Source: Gordius sp. MW1 (lineage: Eukaryota > Nematomorpha > Gordioida > Gordea > Gordiidae). Taken from it: a DNA stretch of 64,000 nt. The translations under genes and the position numbers were made by a program. Numbering within the stretch: the first letter of the stretch is position 1; each line of letters begins with the position of its first letter. The DNA lies in the NCBI GenBank assembly GCA_964036665.1, contig OZ038526.1:8742001-8806000 (forward strand). The letters run 5' to 3'. The notes beneath the pieces were generated by a model. The model was not told where the DNA came from and did no database searches. It saw only the letters and a list, made by a program, of their open reading frames with translations. This document shows positions 1 through 10,660 of this stretch, piece after piece.

Positions 1-184
1 TAAAAATCAGCATATTAGTGAGAGGCATCACCCTGATGAAAGAGGCAAAATGTTAGATTTTAAATTCGATAGCAATAGAAATTATAAGCTTGACATAAAG
101 TTTAAAACGCTTATAAATGGGTATGACAATAGTCCACAAAATTTGATGGGAAAGGGGGGGGGGGTATGTTGGACTATCAAAAAC
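1..184. other. AT-rich intergenic DNA
   Basis: No gene seen. A run of nine or ten G lies near 156-166, just before a GC-tipped repeat element. Confidence 0.5.
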
Positions 185-1418
185 TAGAGACCTGCACGGC
201 CCGGCCCGGCCCGCGGACGAGTCTAAAAGCCCATCCCACGGGCCGGGCTTGGACGGGCTTCTGCTTAAAAATAAAACAACGGGCCGGGCCTGGACGTGCC
301 GTTATATAACTTAACGGGCTCGGACCGGGCCTAATTATACTTAAGGCCCGTTAAAAGCCCGTTACGAAATAAATTAGATTTAGTATAAAAGAAGGTATTA
401 TTATATGTTCTAATTTATAATTATTAATTGCTATGCAATTTATTTTATATGTATTAAATTAAGAAAGAAAGTTAAAATTTATTTCCATTCTAGTTAATTA
501 ATTCATCAATATCTCCCGAATTATAAATGTTAAAGATAATTTATACACGCTTTTTTATATTAATTGCTATGCAATTTATGGGCTCTCTTTTGGTTGTCCG
601 TCCTATCTTGTCCAACTGTAATTTTTCAATAATTGCCGTGGAAACTTATACGGGTTTAATGGCTGTGGACTTATGCTACTGTAAAAGACTTAAATTTGCT
701 TTCGCAAATCGATTAGTTAATGACCGCTGATTGGCTTTATTTTCGACCTCGACCGAGCTCTAATTCTATTCTCGTTTTTGTGCCCGACTGATTACTTTTA
801 TTAATGAATTTCCTTAGGCAACTTGTCTAGGTTGTTGCTATATATCAGATATTTGCAAAACTGGCTAAAATTCCCTGCAAATTAATGCTGACCGTTGCTT
901 AAATCTACTTTATCTGACCCTGGCCAAATGCCAAAATTCAAATACTCATATTAACAAATTTGAAAAAAAATTCTAAAATTTATTTCTTCAATTTACTTTT
1001 TAAAATATCACTGTTTTTCCATTTTATATCAAAACCTAATTATTTAAAATGGTGGAAAAGCAAAGAAGCTAAGTAACTTTAGCAAAAACTAAATAATCTT
1101 AAATAAAGGTTTTAAAAGTTTATTTGGCTTATATTGTTTTTTTGTATCCTGAAGTGCCAATTGTAAAAAAATTTTCCACGTAGGTGGTCTTAAAAGATAG
1201 AAGAACCCGACTCACTGCGAATTACTTATTTATTATTATTTTACAGTATTTTTATCAATATTAACACATACATATTGTTTACCATCACGATAAGAAAATT
1301 TAAGTAAAAAATAGAAAGAAAAAATTTTACGGGCCCGCGCCGGGCTTTGTATGAGATTAGCGGGCCGGCCCCGGGGGCTTTATTTTTATTACATAAACAG
1401 GCCCGTTGCAGGTCTCTA
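185..1418. mobile_element. GC-tipped TIR element, non-autonomous
   Basis: Starts TAGAGACCTGCACGG and ends TGCAGGTCTCTA, an inverted pair. The outer 150-200 bases at each end are dense in GGCCCG/CGGGCC motifs, while the interior is very AT-rich. No transposase is visible. The 8 bases flanking each end do not match well (TCAAAAAC against ATGTAAAC), so the superfamily is unproven; TAGAG termini with GC-rich subterminal repeats would suit a hAT-type non-autonomous element. Similar tips occur at 3850, 7409, 25283, 26052 and 54957. Confidence 0.55.
562..640 (+). repeat. Terminus fragment of the AATTGCTATGCAATT repeat family
   Basis: AATTGCTATGCAATT followed by TATGGGCTC and TTGTCCGTCC, the same order as the 5' end of the full-length copies at 7529 and 26406. 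A solo 15-bp hairpin lies just upstream at 426-440. Confidence 0.6.
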
Positions 1419-1799
1419 ATGTAAACTATAGCAAAAATTGTATTATTTATATACTTATATTAGAAGATGTTGGCCAAACTTTAACAACTGTCAGATCTTA
1501 ATTGGCCCAACCACAACAGCTATTAAAAAATTTTAAGCGAGTGTTGTTTTTATATCAAGATATTGATAATGTTTTTCACATATTATCCTTTAATTTGTCA
1601 CAGGCTTATTTATTACAAAAAAAATAAGGGTAGATTATTTGAAAGTTGAGGTAAAAATGGCAAAATAAGAGAGGAAATACCTTTGGGGCAATAAATAACA
1701 TTGTAACGAATATTATTTAGGAAAAAATTGTGTTTTTGCATCCGCTAGATGGCTGTTTATGTGAAAACAACAGGGCTACACATAGACTGAATAGAATAG

Positions 1800-1995
1800 T
1801 AGTGTTGTAAAAACGGCTGGCTGGTTTTTCCCAGCGTGTTGCCAAGCTTGGTAATTGGTGTAAAAAATTTCGCCTAACCCTTTCAGTGTTAGGTGAATTT
1901 TTTTGGTTCACCCTTGGTGTTTGGCGCTTTGGGTGAGAATTATTTTGGTCGACCTTTGGCGTTTTTGTTAAAAAAACACCCAAAGGGTGCCAGGC
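1800..1995 (+). repeat. Fragment of a TGTTGTAAAAACGGCTGG terminal-repeat family
   Basis: The left part shares GTGTTGTAAAAACGGCTGG and GGTCGACCTTTGG with both arms of the inverted element at 42048-42356. A matching right arm is not present, so this is a truncated copy. The open frames crossing it look like chance translations of repeat sequence. Confidence 0.4.
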
Positions 1996-2529
1996 ATAAG
2001 TGGTTTAAAGTATGTATATATTATCTAGAATGCGAAGGTAATGTTCTAGCAAAATTTCAATGTACTTGGTCCGGCGATCTTAGCGCACAAAAAAACCACT
2101 TTACATTTTTATATATAAAGATTGTAAATAAAATTTTGATTAATGATAAAATTGTTTTAAATTTAAAATGGTATGTTTGTGGTCCTCTATTATATTCAAT
2201 TAATTATTATAACTGTGGTTCCTTTATTATATTCAATTAATTTTTATAACTGTGATGTTCCACAGATTTTAATATAATTTTATATCTTTAATCATCGGTG
2301 ATAATTAACTTTCATCTTTTAAAATGGGTACCTTTGGAAAAGATCATAGTTGCAAACTTGAACTATAATTAAAAGGGATAGATCGAAAATTCACTTACCG
2401 CGGATCAGCGAAAGCATCACACCCGGAAATGATTCCTCATTCCTGCTCGCTACCCCAAGAATAAAAAATGACTATCAATAAAAAATAATTGTATCGTAAT
2501 TTAGTTGTTGTAACCTTGCAAATTTTTAA

Positions 2530-2790
2530 TCATTTATAGAATATGAAGCGGTTTATAGTGAAGTTTAAGTCAAGATTAAAAGCACTCCTGCGCACCCATT
2601 TGCCCTTAAATCGTATAATTACATAACAAGGCCTTTGATCATATCGACTCACTCTAAAATAACACCACCAAATGTGTGGCGTTCCTTCATCTAAGACATC
2701 AATACAAAAATTTAACATTGAACGACCAAAATTATATTTCAACTCATGAAGTTTTTGATGTTGCCATAAGCTATCTTTTATTTTATCACT
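2530..2790 (-). other. Unrecognised open frame, possible exon or gene relic
   Basis: A minus-strand frame is open from the G-rich repeat at about 2790 down to a stop at 2530. It encodes a mixed, protein-like composition (for example HIWWCYFRVSRYDQ). No family is recognised, no start is convincing and no partner exon was found. It may be a relic cut by the repeat just upstream, or chance. Confidence 0.15.
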
Positions 2791-2794
2791 AATC

Positions 2795-2949
2795 CGCCCC
2801 CCCCCTAATTAGTCGGGGGGGGCAGCCCTGCCCCCCCCCCTAATTTTTAGTCAAGACCTTTTTTTTGCTCTCAGAAAAAATTTTGGTTTTTTTTGGTCGC
2901 AGGAAAAAATCTGCCCCCCCCCCTAATTCAAAACCTGCGTACGCCCATG
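2795..2949. mobile_element. Truncated poly-C/poly-G MITE of the CATGGGCGTA family
   Basis: Three runs of eight to ten C, each followed by CTAATT or similar, end at GCGTACGCCCATG (2937-2949). That is the same right end as the intact copy at 43405-43738. The left TIR is missing. Confidence 0.5.
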
Positions 2950-3849
2950 TAAAAGTTAAACGATTGGTGAACAGGTTTGTGTTATAGAATATCGTTATTA
3001 TATATAATTAGACCAATTGACAGCTAATAACTACAAACTACAATGTGGCACAGTTATAATTTCCGGTGAGGATAATTTTTTTAAACGAAAAGTATAAACT
3101 TATACTATTATAATATGAACGCTTTCTAAATGTGTGGATATTGTTTATTAATGATGCTTTACAGCACAATCTTAAAATGTACATTTTTGGAGAATAAGCT
3201 TATGTTTATCTAATATATTCAAAATTAATATTCATATCCTTTGCTAAATGCTCGTTAATATATTCTAAGATATTCATTATTTATTAATGACAATTTCTTT
3301 ACACTAGTTATATAAGAGTTTGTAAGATTAAAAATTATCATAGAGGTTGTACATGTTGCAAGATTAAATTAATCATAGAGGTTGCCAAAATATCTTTACA
3401 TTAAAATAACTTGTTCGTTCATAATACATAATCGTAGAACTAAGATGACAAATACTATAAAACTACTTAAAACATATAATTGTTTTCTAGGGCAGAGGCT
3501 TATATATTTTATTTGCTTATAATTATTTTTTTAATGCTCTTAATCATATTAGCTTTTAAAAAATTTACATGCATATATAAGGTGTACAATCTAAATCAGA
3601 TCTTTAATTACTTACGTTTTATCATTAATAATTTCATATAATTTAATGAGAAAAAATTTAGAAGAGTTAATTAAAATACAGGGATAGGTATAATTAATTT
3701 CTAAGATCATTTACTCACAAATTTAACCTCGATTTCTAATGTCAGTCTTATTCTAATAATAAGTTATCATTTGTTTTGGAACCTAATATCAGGTATTTCG
3801 TTTCTGTAACTAGATGATTTTTTCCGATAAAAAACTGGATTGGCAATAG
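2950..3849. other. AT-rich intergenic DNA
   Basis: No gene, RNA or recognisable element seen. Confidence 0.4.
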
Positions 3850-4465
3850 TAGAGCCCTGCACGGGCCGCCCAAATTCCGACCCGGTCAGAAATTAGGCCG
3901 CTGGCAGGGTCGGACGGGGTCTAACCCAAAACTCGAGCTTGTATAAATTTCAAGCTAAGTAACCATTTTTATTAATATCAACCCAAACTCTATATGAAAC
4001 AATATCCGTACTAGAAATCGGCAACGAACCGTTTTTAGAAGGTCGGCCCGCCCGTACCCGTTTTCAAGACTTCAAGACTCGTCCGAGCACGTGCGTAATT
4101 TTTTTAACACTTTAGGCCGTCCGAGCCCGTCCTTAAATTTATTAGGTCCGTCCGTACCCGTTTAGAAAAACGTCGGGAAACTTCGCGCCAGGCCCAATTC
4201 ATCAAAAAGTTCACCAAATTTTATTTTATTAAATATATTCATAAAAAAACATCAATAATTATCATGTAAGTACTTTGCATCCTTATGGTTTAAAATTGAT
4301 ATTATAATTTCATTTAGGCGGTAAGGTTTTTTTTATTATTTTATGATAAAAGTAATTTACATTTATTTGATTAATTAATTTCCATAATACACCTTAATTC
4401 CATATAGTACTACAATTAAATTACTTTAAAAAATTACATAAGAATATTCCACTTTTGACAATTTT

Positions 4466-4480
4466 AATTGCTATGCAATT
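4466..4480 (+). repeat. Solo AATTGCTATGCAATT hairpin
   Basis: A 6-bp stem (AATTGC/GCAATT) around a TAT loop, here without the TATGGGCTCG that normally follows. Confidence 0.6.
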
Positions 4481-4501
4481 TTACTTTTATTTGATTAAAA
4501 A

Positions 4502-5056
4502 CTCGGGCCTTCGGCCCTCGTGGGAAGGGGGAGAAGGGAAGGGGAAGGGGAAGAGGAGGAGGGGAAGGGAAGGGGGAACGACTCATCTATTCTCCGTATA
4601 AATTTAGCATATTTGCTATGCAATTTATGGGCGAGAAAGGTGGGAAGGGGCGAGAATGCCTATAGGGGGGGTATTAAATTCAAAATAATTGGACTGACGG
4701 GCATAGGGTGATTAGCAATGTTAACCAATTCCAAATAGAAAAAAAAATTAAAATTTCGATTCACAATTTGGCCAATGGTCATTTTTCCCATTGGTCAGTA
4801 GCCAGGACACGTTAAAAGTGGATATAAATTCAAAAGAGTCAAAAAAAAACGAAAAAAAAATTTTCGAATCACATTTTGGCCAATGGTCCTTTTTTTCAAT
4901 GGTCAGTAGCCTGCGGACGGTCAAAAAGTCATATTATCAATGGTATTAACAAGAACAATATATTAATTTAAGTAAATTTATACATTGGAGGGTAAACGGA
5001 CGGACATCAACGGATAACGGACAACAAAAAACGAGCCCATAAATTGCATAGCAATT
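4502..5056 (-). mobile_element. Helentron/HINE-like element, short copy
   Basis: Read on the minus strand it begins AATTGCTATGCAATT (5042-5056) plus TATGGGCTCG and runs through minisatellite units containing the CCAATGG/CCATTGG hairpin. It then carries an inverted subterminal copy of the 5' motif (about 4612-4632) and a pyrimidine-rich tract. It ends at the GC hairpin GGGCCGAAGGCCC (4506-4518) and CGAG. This matches the layout of Helentron-associated elements such as DINE-1: an inverted subterminal repeat and a 3' palindrome without classical TIRs. No Rep/helicase is present. Confidence 0.6.
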
Positions 5057-6786
5057 AATAATAAAATTTCAATTCACAATTTGGCCAATGGTCATTTTTC
5101 CCATTGGTCAGTAGCCAGGACACGTTAAAAGTGGATATGAATTCATAAGAGTCAAAAAAAACGAAAAAAATTGTCGATCACATTTTGGCCAATGGTCATT
5201 TTTTTCCATTGGTCAGCAGCCAGGACACGGTATAAGTGGATATAAATTCATAATAGTCAAAAAAAACGAAAAAAAAATTTCGATTTATTTAGCCAATGGT
5301 CATTTTATTCCATTGGTCAGCAGCCAACGGACGGCCAAAAAGTCATAATAGCAATGGTAGTAACAGGAACAATCTTAATAGTCAAAAAAAAACGAAAAAT
5401 AATTGCGATTCACATTTTGGCTAATGGTCATTTTTTCATTGGTCAGCACCCAACGGACGGCCAAAAAGCCATATTATCAATGGTAGTAACAAGAACAATC
5501 ATAATAGTAAAAAAAACGAAAAAAATAATTGCGAATCACATATTGGCCAATGGTCATTTTTTTCCATTGGTCAGCAGCCAACGGACGGCCAAAAAGTCTT
5601 ATTATCAACGGTAATAACAAGAACAATATATAAATTTAAACAAAAAAACAAAAAATAAATTTGGCCTCTCCGGGATTCGAACCCACATCAGGAGAGGCAT
5701 AGGCTTTTGTGGGGGGGGGGGCATAGGGACCCATATCAGTAGAGGCATAGGCTCTACTAGGGGAGGGCATAGGGTAATTGTCAATGTTAGTCAAAAAAAA
5801 ACGAAAAAAATAATTTTCGAATCATACTTTGGCCAGTGGTCATTTCATTCCATTGGTCAGCAGGCAACGGACGGCCAAAAAGTCATAAGAGCAATGGTAG
5901 TAACAGGAACAATCATAATAGTCAAAAAAAACGAAAGAAATAATTTTCGAATCATACTTTGGCTAGTGATTTCATTCCATAGGTCAGCAGGCAACGAACG
6001 GCCAAAAAGTCATAATAGCAATGGTAGTAACAGGAACAATCATAAGAGTCAAAAAAAATCCGGTATTCGAACCTAAAAATTAGTTAAATTAACAAAAATT
6101 AAGTAAACAAAACAAGACATTCGGTGCGTGACAAGACATTCGGTGTAGCACAAGACATGCGGTGTAGCACGCCGAATAGGCGGACAAACAAAATGGAAAG
6201 TGAGCCCATAATTTGCATAGCAATTAAAATGGAAAGCGAGCCCGCCCATATATTGCATAACATTTAATTAAATAGGGGCACAGGGACCCATATCAGTAGA
6301 TGCATAGGCCCTTGTAATGGAGGGCATAGGGTAATTATCAATGTTAACCTATTCAAAAACGAAAAAAAATTTCGATTTATTTGGCCAATGGCCATTTTTT
6401 TCATTGGTCAGTAGCGAGCGGATGGTCAAAAAGTCATATTATCAATGATATTAACAAGAACAAAATATTAATTTAATTTAAATAGGGGCACAGGATATCA
6501 GTAGATGCATAGGCTCTTGTAGTGGAGGGCATAGGGTAATTATCAATGTTAACCTATTCAAAAACGAAAAAAAAATTCGATTTATTTGATTTATTTGGCC
6601 AATGGTCATTTTTTTCAATGGTCAGTAGCCTGCGGACGGTCAAAAAGTCATATTATCAATGGTATTAACAAGAACAAAATATTAATTTAAGTAAATATAT
6701 ACATTGGAGGGTAAACGGACGGACATCAACGGACATCATCGGACAACGGACAACCAAAAACGAGCCCATAAATTGCATAGCAATTA
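5057..6786 (-). repeat. Minisatellite arrays of the Helentron-like family
   Basis: Tandem units of roughly 100-130 bases each contain GGCCAATGGTCA, an A/T spacer and ATTGGTCAG, which can fold by CCAATGG/CCATTGG pairing, followed by ACGGACGGCCAAAAAGTC and TAACAAGAACAAT. Inverted family termini (GAGCCCATAAATTGCATAGC) occur near 6204, 6237 and 6762. The 60-110 residue open frames here are translations of this array and are not genes. Confidence 0.6.
5664..5698 (+). repeat. tRNA T-arm-like hairpin within the repeat
   Basis: GCCTCTCC pairs with GGAGAGGC 19 bases later around GGGATTCGAACCC, which is the complement of a GGTTCGAATCCC B-box. No A-box or complete cloverleaf is visible, so it is a tRNA-related piece and not a tRNA gene. 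Confidence 0.4.
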
Positions 6787-6851
6787 ATACACCTAAGAAA
6801 GTACAGTTCAGTATTACCATCAAATTAAAATACTTTCATAAAATTATCATA

Positions 6852-6866
6852 AATTGCATAGCAATT
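6852..6866. repeat. Solo AATTGCATAGCAATT hairpin
   Basis: Isolated 15-bp copy in AT-rich DNA with only CATA before it. Confidence 0.55.
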
Positions 6867-7528
6867 AAAAATGAAAATATTTAACTTTCAATAGGCTGTT
6901 TACATTGATTTTTTATCAGTTAGTACACCTAAATTTTAAATTAGAAAAAAGATATTTATTAAATTATATGGCACTAATAATTTATACCAGTAAGATTTGT
7001 GATAGAATTTAACACAAAATTTTTGGTGCATTGTAACTAAGTAAATGAACTTAATAAAAGAATATACGAAGCTATAATCTTAAATTGTGTAAAATATATA
7101 GCAAATAGAATAAAAATTGAAGTCAAATTTAGCGCTTGAAAAACGAATGAATGCTACAGGATATACAAAAATTAGAGGTTTAAATAAATTAAGCAATTAA
7201 TAATCTATTATATATTTAATAAAAGTCATATATTTATATAATTGTCTGACCTTAAGGACCTTGTATTTCCATGACCGTTTATATAATCTCTGGCCCGTCC
7301 GAGCCCGCATTAATTGTTAAGCCCGTCCGGGCCCAGCCCGTTAAAATTTTTATGGTACAAAGCCCGTCCGTACCCGTCCGCGGGCCGGGCCTGCCCGTGC
7401 AGATCTCTAATCCGTACAGCTAACATAATAGAGCTTTCAAACTTCAGGCCCTTTCTCCCTGTTTCTAATTTAAAAATTTGATCAACACTGCAAAATATAT
7501 TTATAAAAACTATTAAAACTTTAAAATT

Positions 7529-9172
7529 AATTGCTATGCAATTTATGGGCTCGTTTTTTGGTTGTCCGTCCGTTGTCCGTTGTCCGTCCGTTGTCCGTTA
7601 CCCTCCCTATCTATTTGCATTGGGTATATTAGGTTATCGATTTTTTATATTAATGCATGAGAAAGAGGTGCCCCACCCCTCATCTCTATCTCCCTCGGTG
7701 TGTTATATATAAGATTTGTTAAATTATCTATTTAAACATAGATAAAAGTTGTTTACTTTTAATGCTATGCAATTTAACTAGTTATATAAAAACATAAATA
7801 AAAGTTGTTTACTTTTTAATTGCTATGCAATTTAACTAGTTTTGGGGTTAGAATCCCGGAGTTTTTTTGACTCTTATGATTGTTCTTGTTACTATCATTT
7901 AATAAGAATTTTTGGCCGTCCGCTGGCTGCTGACCAATGAAAAAAATGACCATTGGCCAAAATGTGAATCGAAATTATTTTTTTCGTTTTTTTTTGACTA
8001 TTATGATTGTTCCTGTTTCTACCATTGCTATTATGACTTTTTGGCCGTCCGCTGGCTGCTGACCAATGTTATATAATAAACATAAATAAAAGTTGTTTAC
8101 TTTTAATTGCTATGCAATTTAACTAGTTTTTGGGTTAGAATCCCGGGTTTTTTGTCTCTTATGATTGTTCTTGTTACTATCATTGATAATAAGACTTTTT
8201 GGCCGTCCGTTGGCTGCTGACCACTTTTTCGTTTTTTTTTGACTATTATGATTGTTCCTGTTACTACCATTGCTATTATGACTTTTTGGCCGTCCGCTGG
8301 CTCCTGACCGATGGAAAAAATGACCATTGGCCAAAATGTGAATCGAAAATATTTTTTTCGTTTTTTTTTGACTATTATGATTGTTCCTGTTCCTACCATT
8401 GCTATTATCACTTTTTGGCCGTCCGCTGGCTGCTGACCAATGGAATAAAATAACCATTGGCCAAAATGTGATTCGAAAACTTTTTTTTCGTTTTTTTTGA
8501 CTATTATGAATTTATACCCACTTTTACCGTGTCCTGGCTGCTGACCAATGGAAAAAAATGACCATTGGCCAAAATGTGATTTGAAAATTTTTTTTTCGTT
8601 TTTTTTACTCTTATGAATTTATATCCACTTTTACCGTGTCCTGGCTGCTGACCAATGGAAAAAAATGACCATTGGCCAAAGTGAGCATCAAAATTTTTTT
8701 TTCCATTTTTTTGGCTATCATTGACTTATAGAGTATCTGTTGGTACTGACTAATAGAGAAAAAGTGACCATTGGCCAAATTTTTGATTTTTTTAATTAAA
8801 AATTGTTCAAATTCAACAAAACATTTCTCCCAACAATTCTGCAAATTCTTAACATTGTGTTGTTTTATAATATAATGTTTGTTAGACCCATAATCAATAA
8901 AAACTAATGTAATACGCAACTAGATGCAAACACTAAATCTAACCCTAACCCTTGCCTATATTACATTTTGCCTATATCATTTTGCCTATAATGGAAAATT
9001 TGTATAAATAATTAATTAATCATTAGGCATTTAATTATAGGCATTCTCGCCCCTTCCCACCTTTCTCGCCCATAAATTGCATAGCAAATATGATACATTT
9101 ATACGAAGTACAGATGAGTCGTCCCCCCTTCCCTTCCCTTCTCCCCCTTCCCACGAGGGCCGAAGGCCCGAG
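7529..9172 (+). mobile_element. Helentron/HINE-like element, long copy
   Basis: 5' end AATTGCTATGCAATT plus TATGGGCTCG and TTGTCCGTCC repeats; a unit with GGTGCCCCACCCCTCATC; two internal GCTATGCAATTTAACTAG copies; a minisatellite core (about 7860-8780) with the CCAATGG hairpin in each unit. It closes with a CTCGCCCATAAATTGCATAGC inverted subterminal repeat (about 9066-9086), a C/T-rich tract and the 3' hairpin GGGCCGAAGGCCC then CGAG. It is closely similar over most of its length to 26406-28122, so copies are fairly recent. Open frames inside are array translations. Confidence 0.65.
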
Positions 9173-10660
9173 TTTTTTAAATTATTGAATGAAATTATTT
9201 ATATAAAGTTAGAAATCACGTTGATCTTATTGTGAATAATTTGTAGCAAGATAAACTGGATTCTTAATTACAACCATATCCTCGTTTTAAATTATGAATA
9301 ATGATAATCAAGTTAATCTTATTAAATAATTTAAAAATGGAAAATTTGCGTCAAGTTTTTATTATAAATTGGGCCGGGCTCGGATAGGGCCAAAAATAAA
9401 AGCATGTCTAATGCAAAATAAATATTGATACGTCTGGCTCAAACCGGGTAAAATATAACCAAAATTAACTAATATGAAAATATGAAGAAATTCTTAAACT
9501 GCGCCCATTCATTTAAACAAAACCAATGAGCTGTCATTAAGGTTAAGATTTATTATTAAAAACATAGTCTAATCATCATAATAGCTGTCAAACACTTTAT
9601 AAATTATTTAAATTCTGTAGTAATGATTTTTAATTAAAGGTATATTGATTTTTTTTAATATAAATGTTTAAGTGATGGACACAAAAAATTACAAAGTGAC
9701 GACAAATATAATTAAAACACGCATAAACTAAACGTATACTCGGCATTTATCCGTATATAGAAATCGTTTACATTCTGATTGCCAAAAAATTTCACAACCT
9801 AGTAATTAGAAAAATGAGTGTTTAAAAGTACCATCAATGACGATCATTCCACCCCTTTACTCACAAAACTCCTGCTACCTTTATATGAAATTCAATTAAA
9901 CCGTAGATGAAGTAGTTATTAATATTATTTATAATTATCTTTTTGTAAATTAACTTATTTATTGACTTCCCGTGGGTTTCCATTAACCTTATGGATTATC
10001 TGAACGTTCCTAACCAACCTTACGCAATAATGGGTTAGCCCCTGTAAAACCAAAGAGAGCTCGAAATTAATGGAATTACACCGGTTGGATTAAGGGAAAC
10101 ACTCACAATTACAGTGGATACATTACTTTGCCTGATTAATATAAATATACGTAAACTAATTAATTTCCGACCCCTCATCTGAGCGTCGCAAGGATACTCC
10201 TGACTTATAAGATTGTCGAAGTTACTCACGAGGGTAGGTACCGCAAGAAAGGAGATCGCAATTCAAATTCGAAACAAATTAATGTGGCAGGCTGATTGGA
10301 AAAATCGAGTCCAAACTGAAACTGAAGCTTCTTCCCCTCATCTGACTTTATTTATATTATCGGTTCCTCCCGTTGCCTAAAAATAGTTATTGTGCCCAGT
10401 TAATCGGCTACAAACATAATACACACGCACACTATCCTTCCCCCCCCTTCAGCCTACATTTTACATCTTCAATCACTTGTATCACGCACATAAGTGGGTC
10501 TCCTCAATTTATTCCTCGAGTATTTAGGCTAATAAATTAATATCTTAAGCGGTGGGCAACCCTAGTCATAGCATCTAACGGCAGTGGGACTATCGCACAT
10601 TCATTTACATATTGCCTACATCAAATTTTCGATATTCAACACTTGCACAAGTGGACAAAT
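9173..10660. other. Intergenic DNA upstream of the neuropeptide gene
   Basis: Contains a short GC-rich fragment (GGGCCGGGCTCGG, near 9370) of the GC-tipped family. The rest is AT-rich and the promoter of the following gene should lie toward the right end. No clear core promoter motif is claimed. Confidence 0.35.

Larger units (their letters stand above)
3850..7409. mobile_element. GC-tipped element carrying nested repeat arrays
   Basis: Left tip TAGAGCCCTGCACGGGC, right tip GCCCGTGCAGATCTCTA, an inverted pair related to the element at 185-1418. GC-rich CCCGTCCG motifs cover about 350 bases at the left and 160 at the right. The middle is filled by Helentron-like repeats (4502-6786). The flanking 8-mers GGCAATAG and ATCCGTAC do not match, so this may be two partial copies and not one insertion. 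Confidence 0.4.

Noticed and set aside
1717..2240. Open frames of 88 and 115 residues
   Set aside because: They cover a TIR-family fragment and AT-rich flanks with no protein-like features.
5350..6040. CRISPR-like alternation of repeats and spacers
   Set aside because: The genome is eukaryotic, unit lengths vary, and the spacers are diverged copies of each other. It is a minisatellite.
8103..8457. Repeated ~100-residue frames with VVTGTIIIVKKK or NSNGSNRNNHNSQ motifs, also at 5354, 27032 and 46822
   Set aside because: They follow the minisatellite units of the Helentron-like family in several frames and both strands.
8935..8955. Telomere-like CTAACCCTAACCC
   Set aside because: Only two units, inside a dispersed repeat; another copy (27890) has lost one unit.
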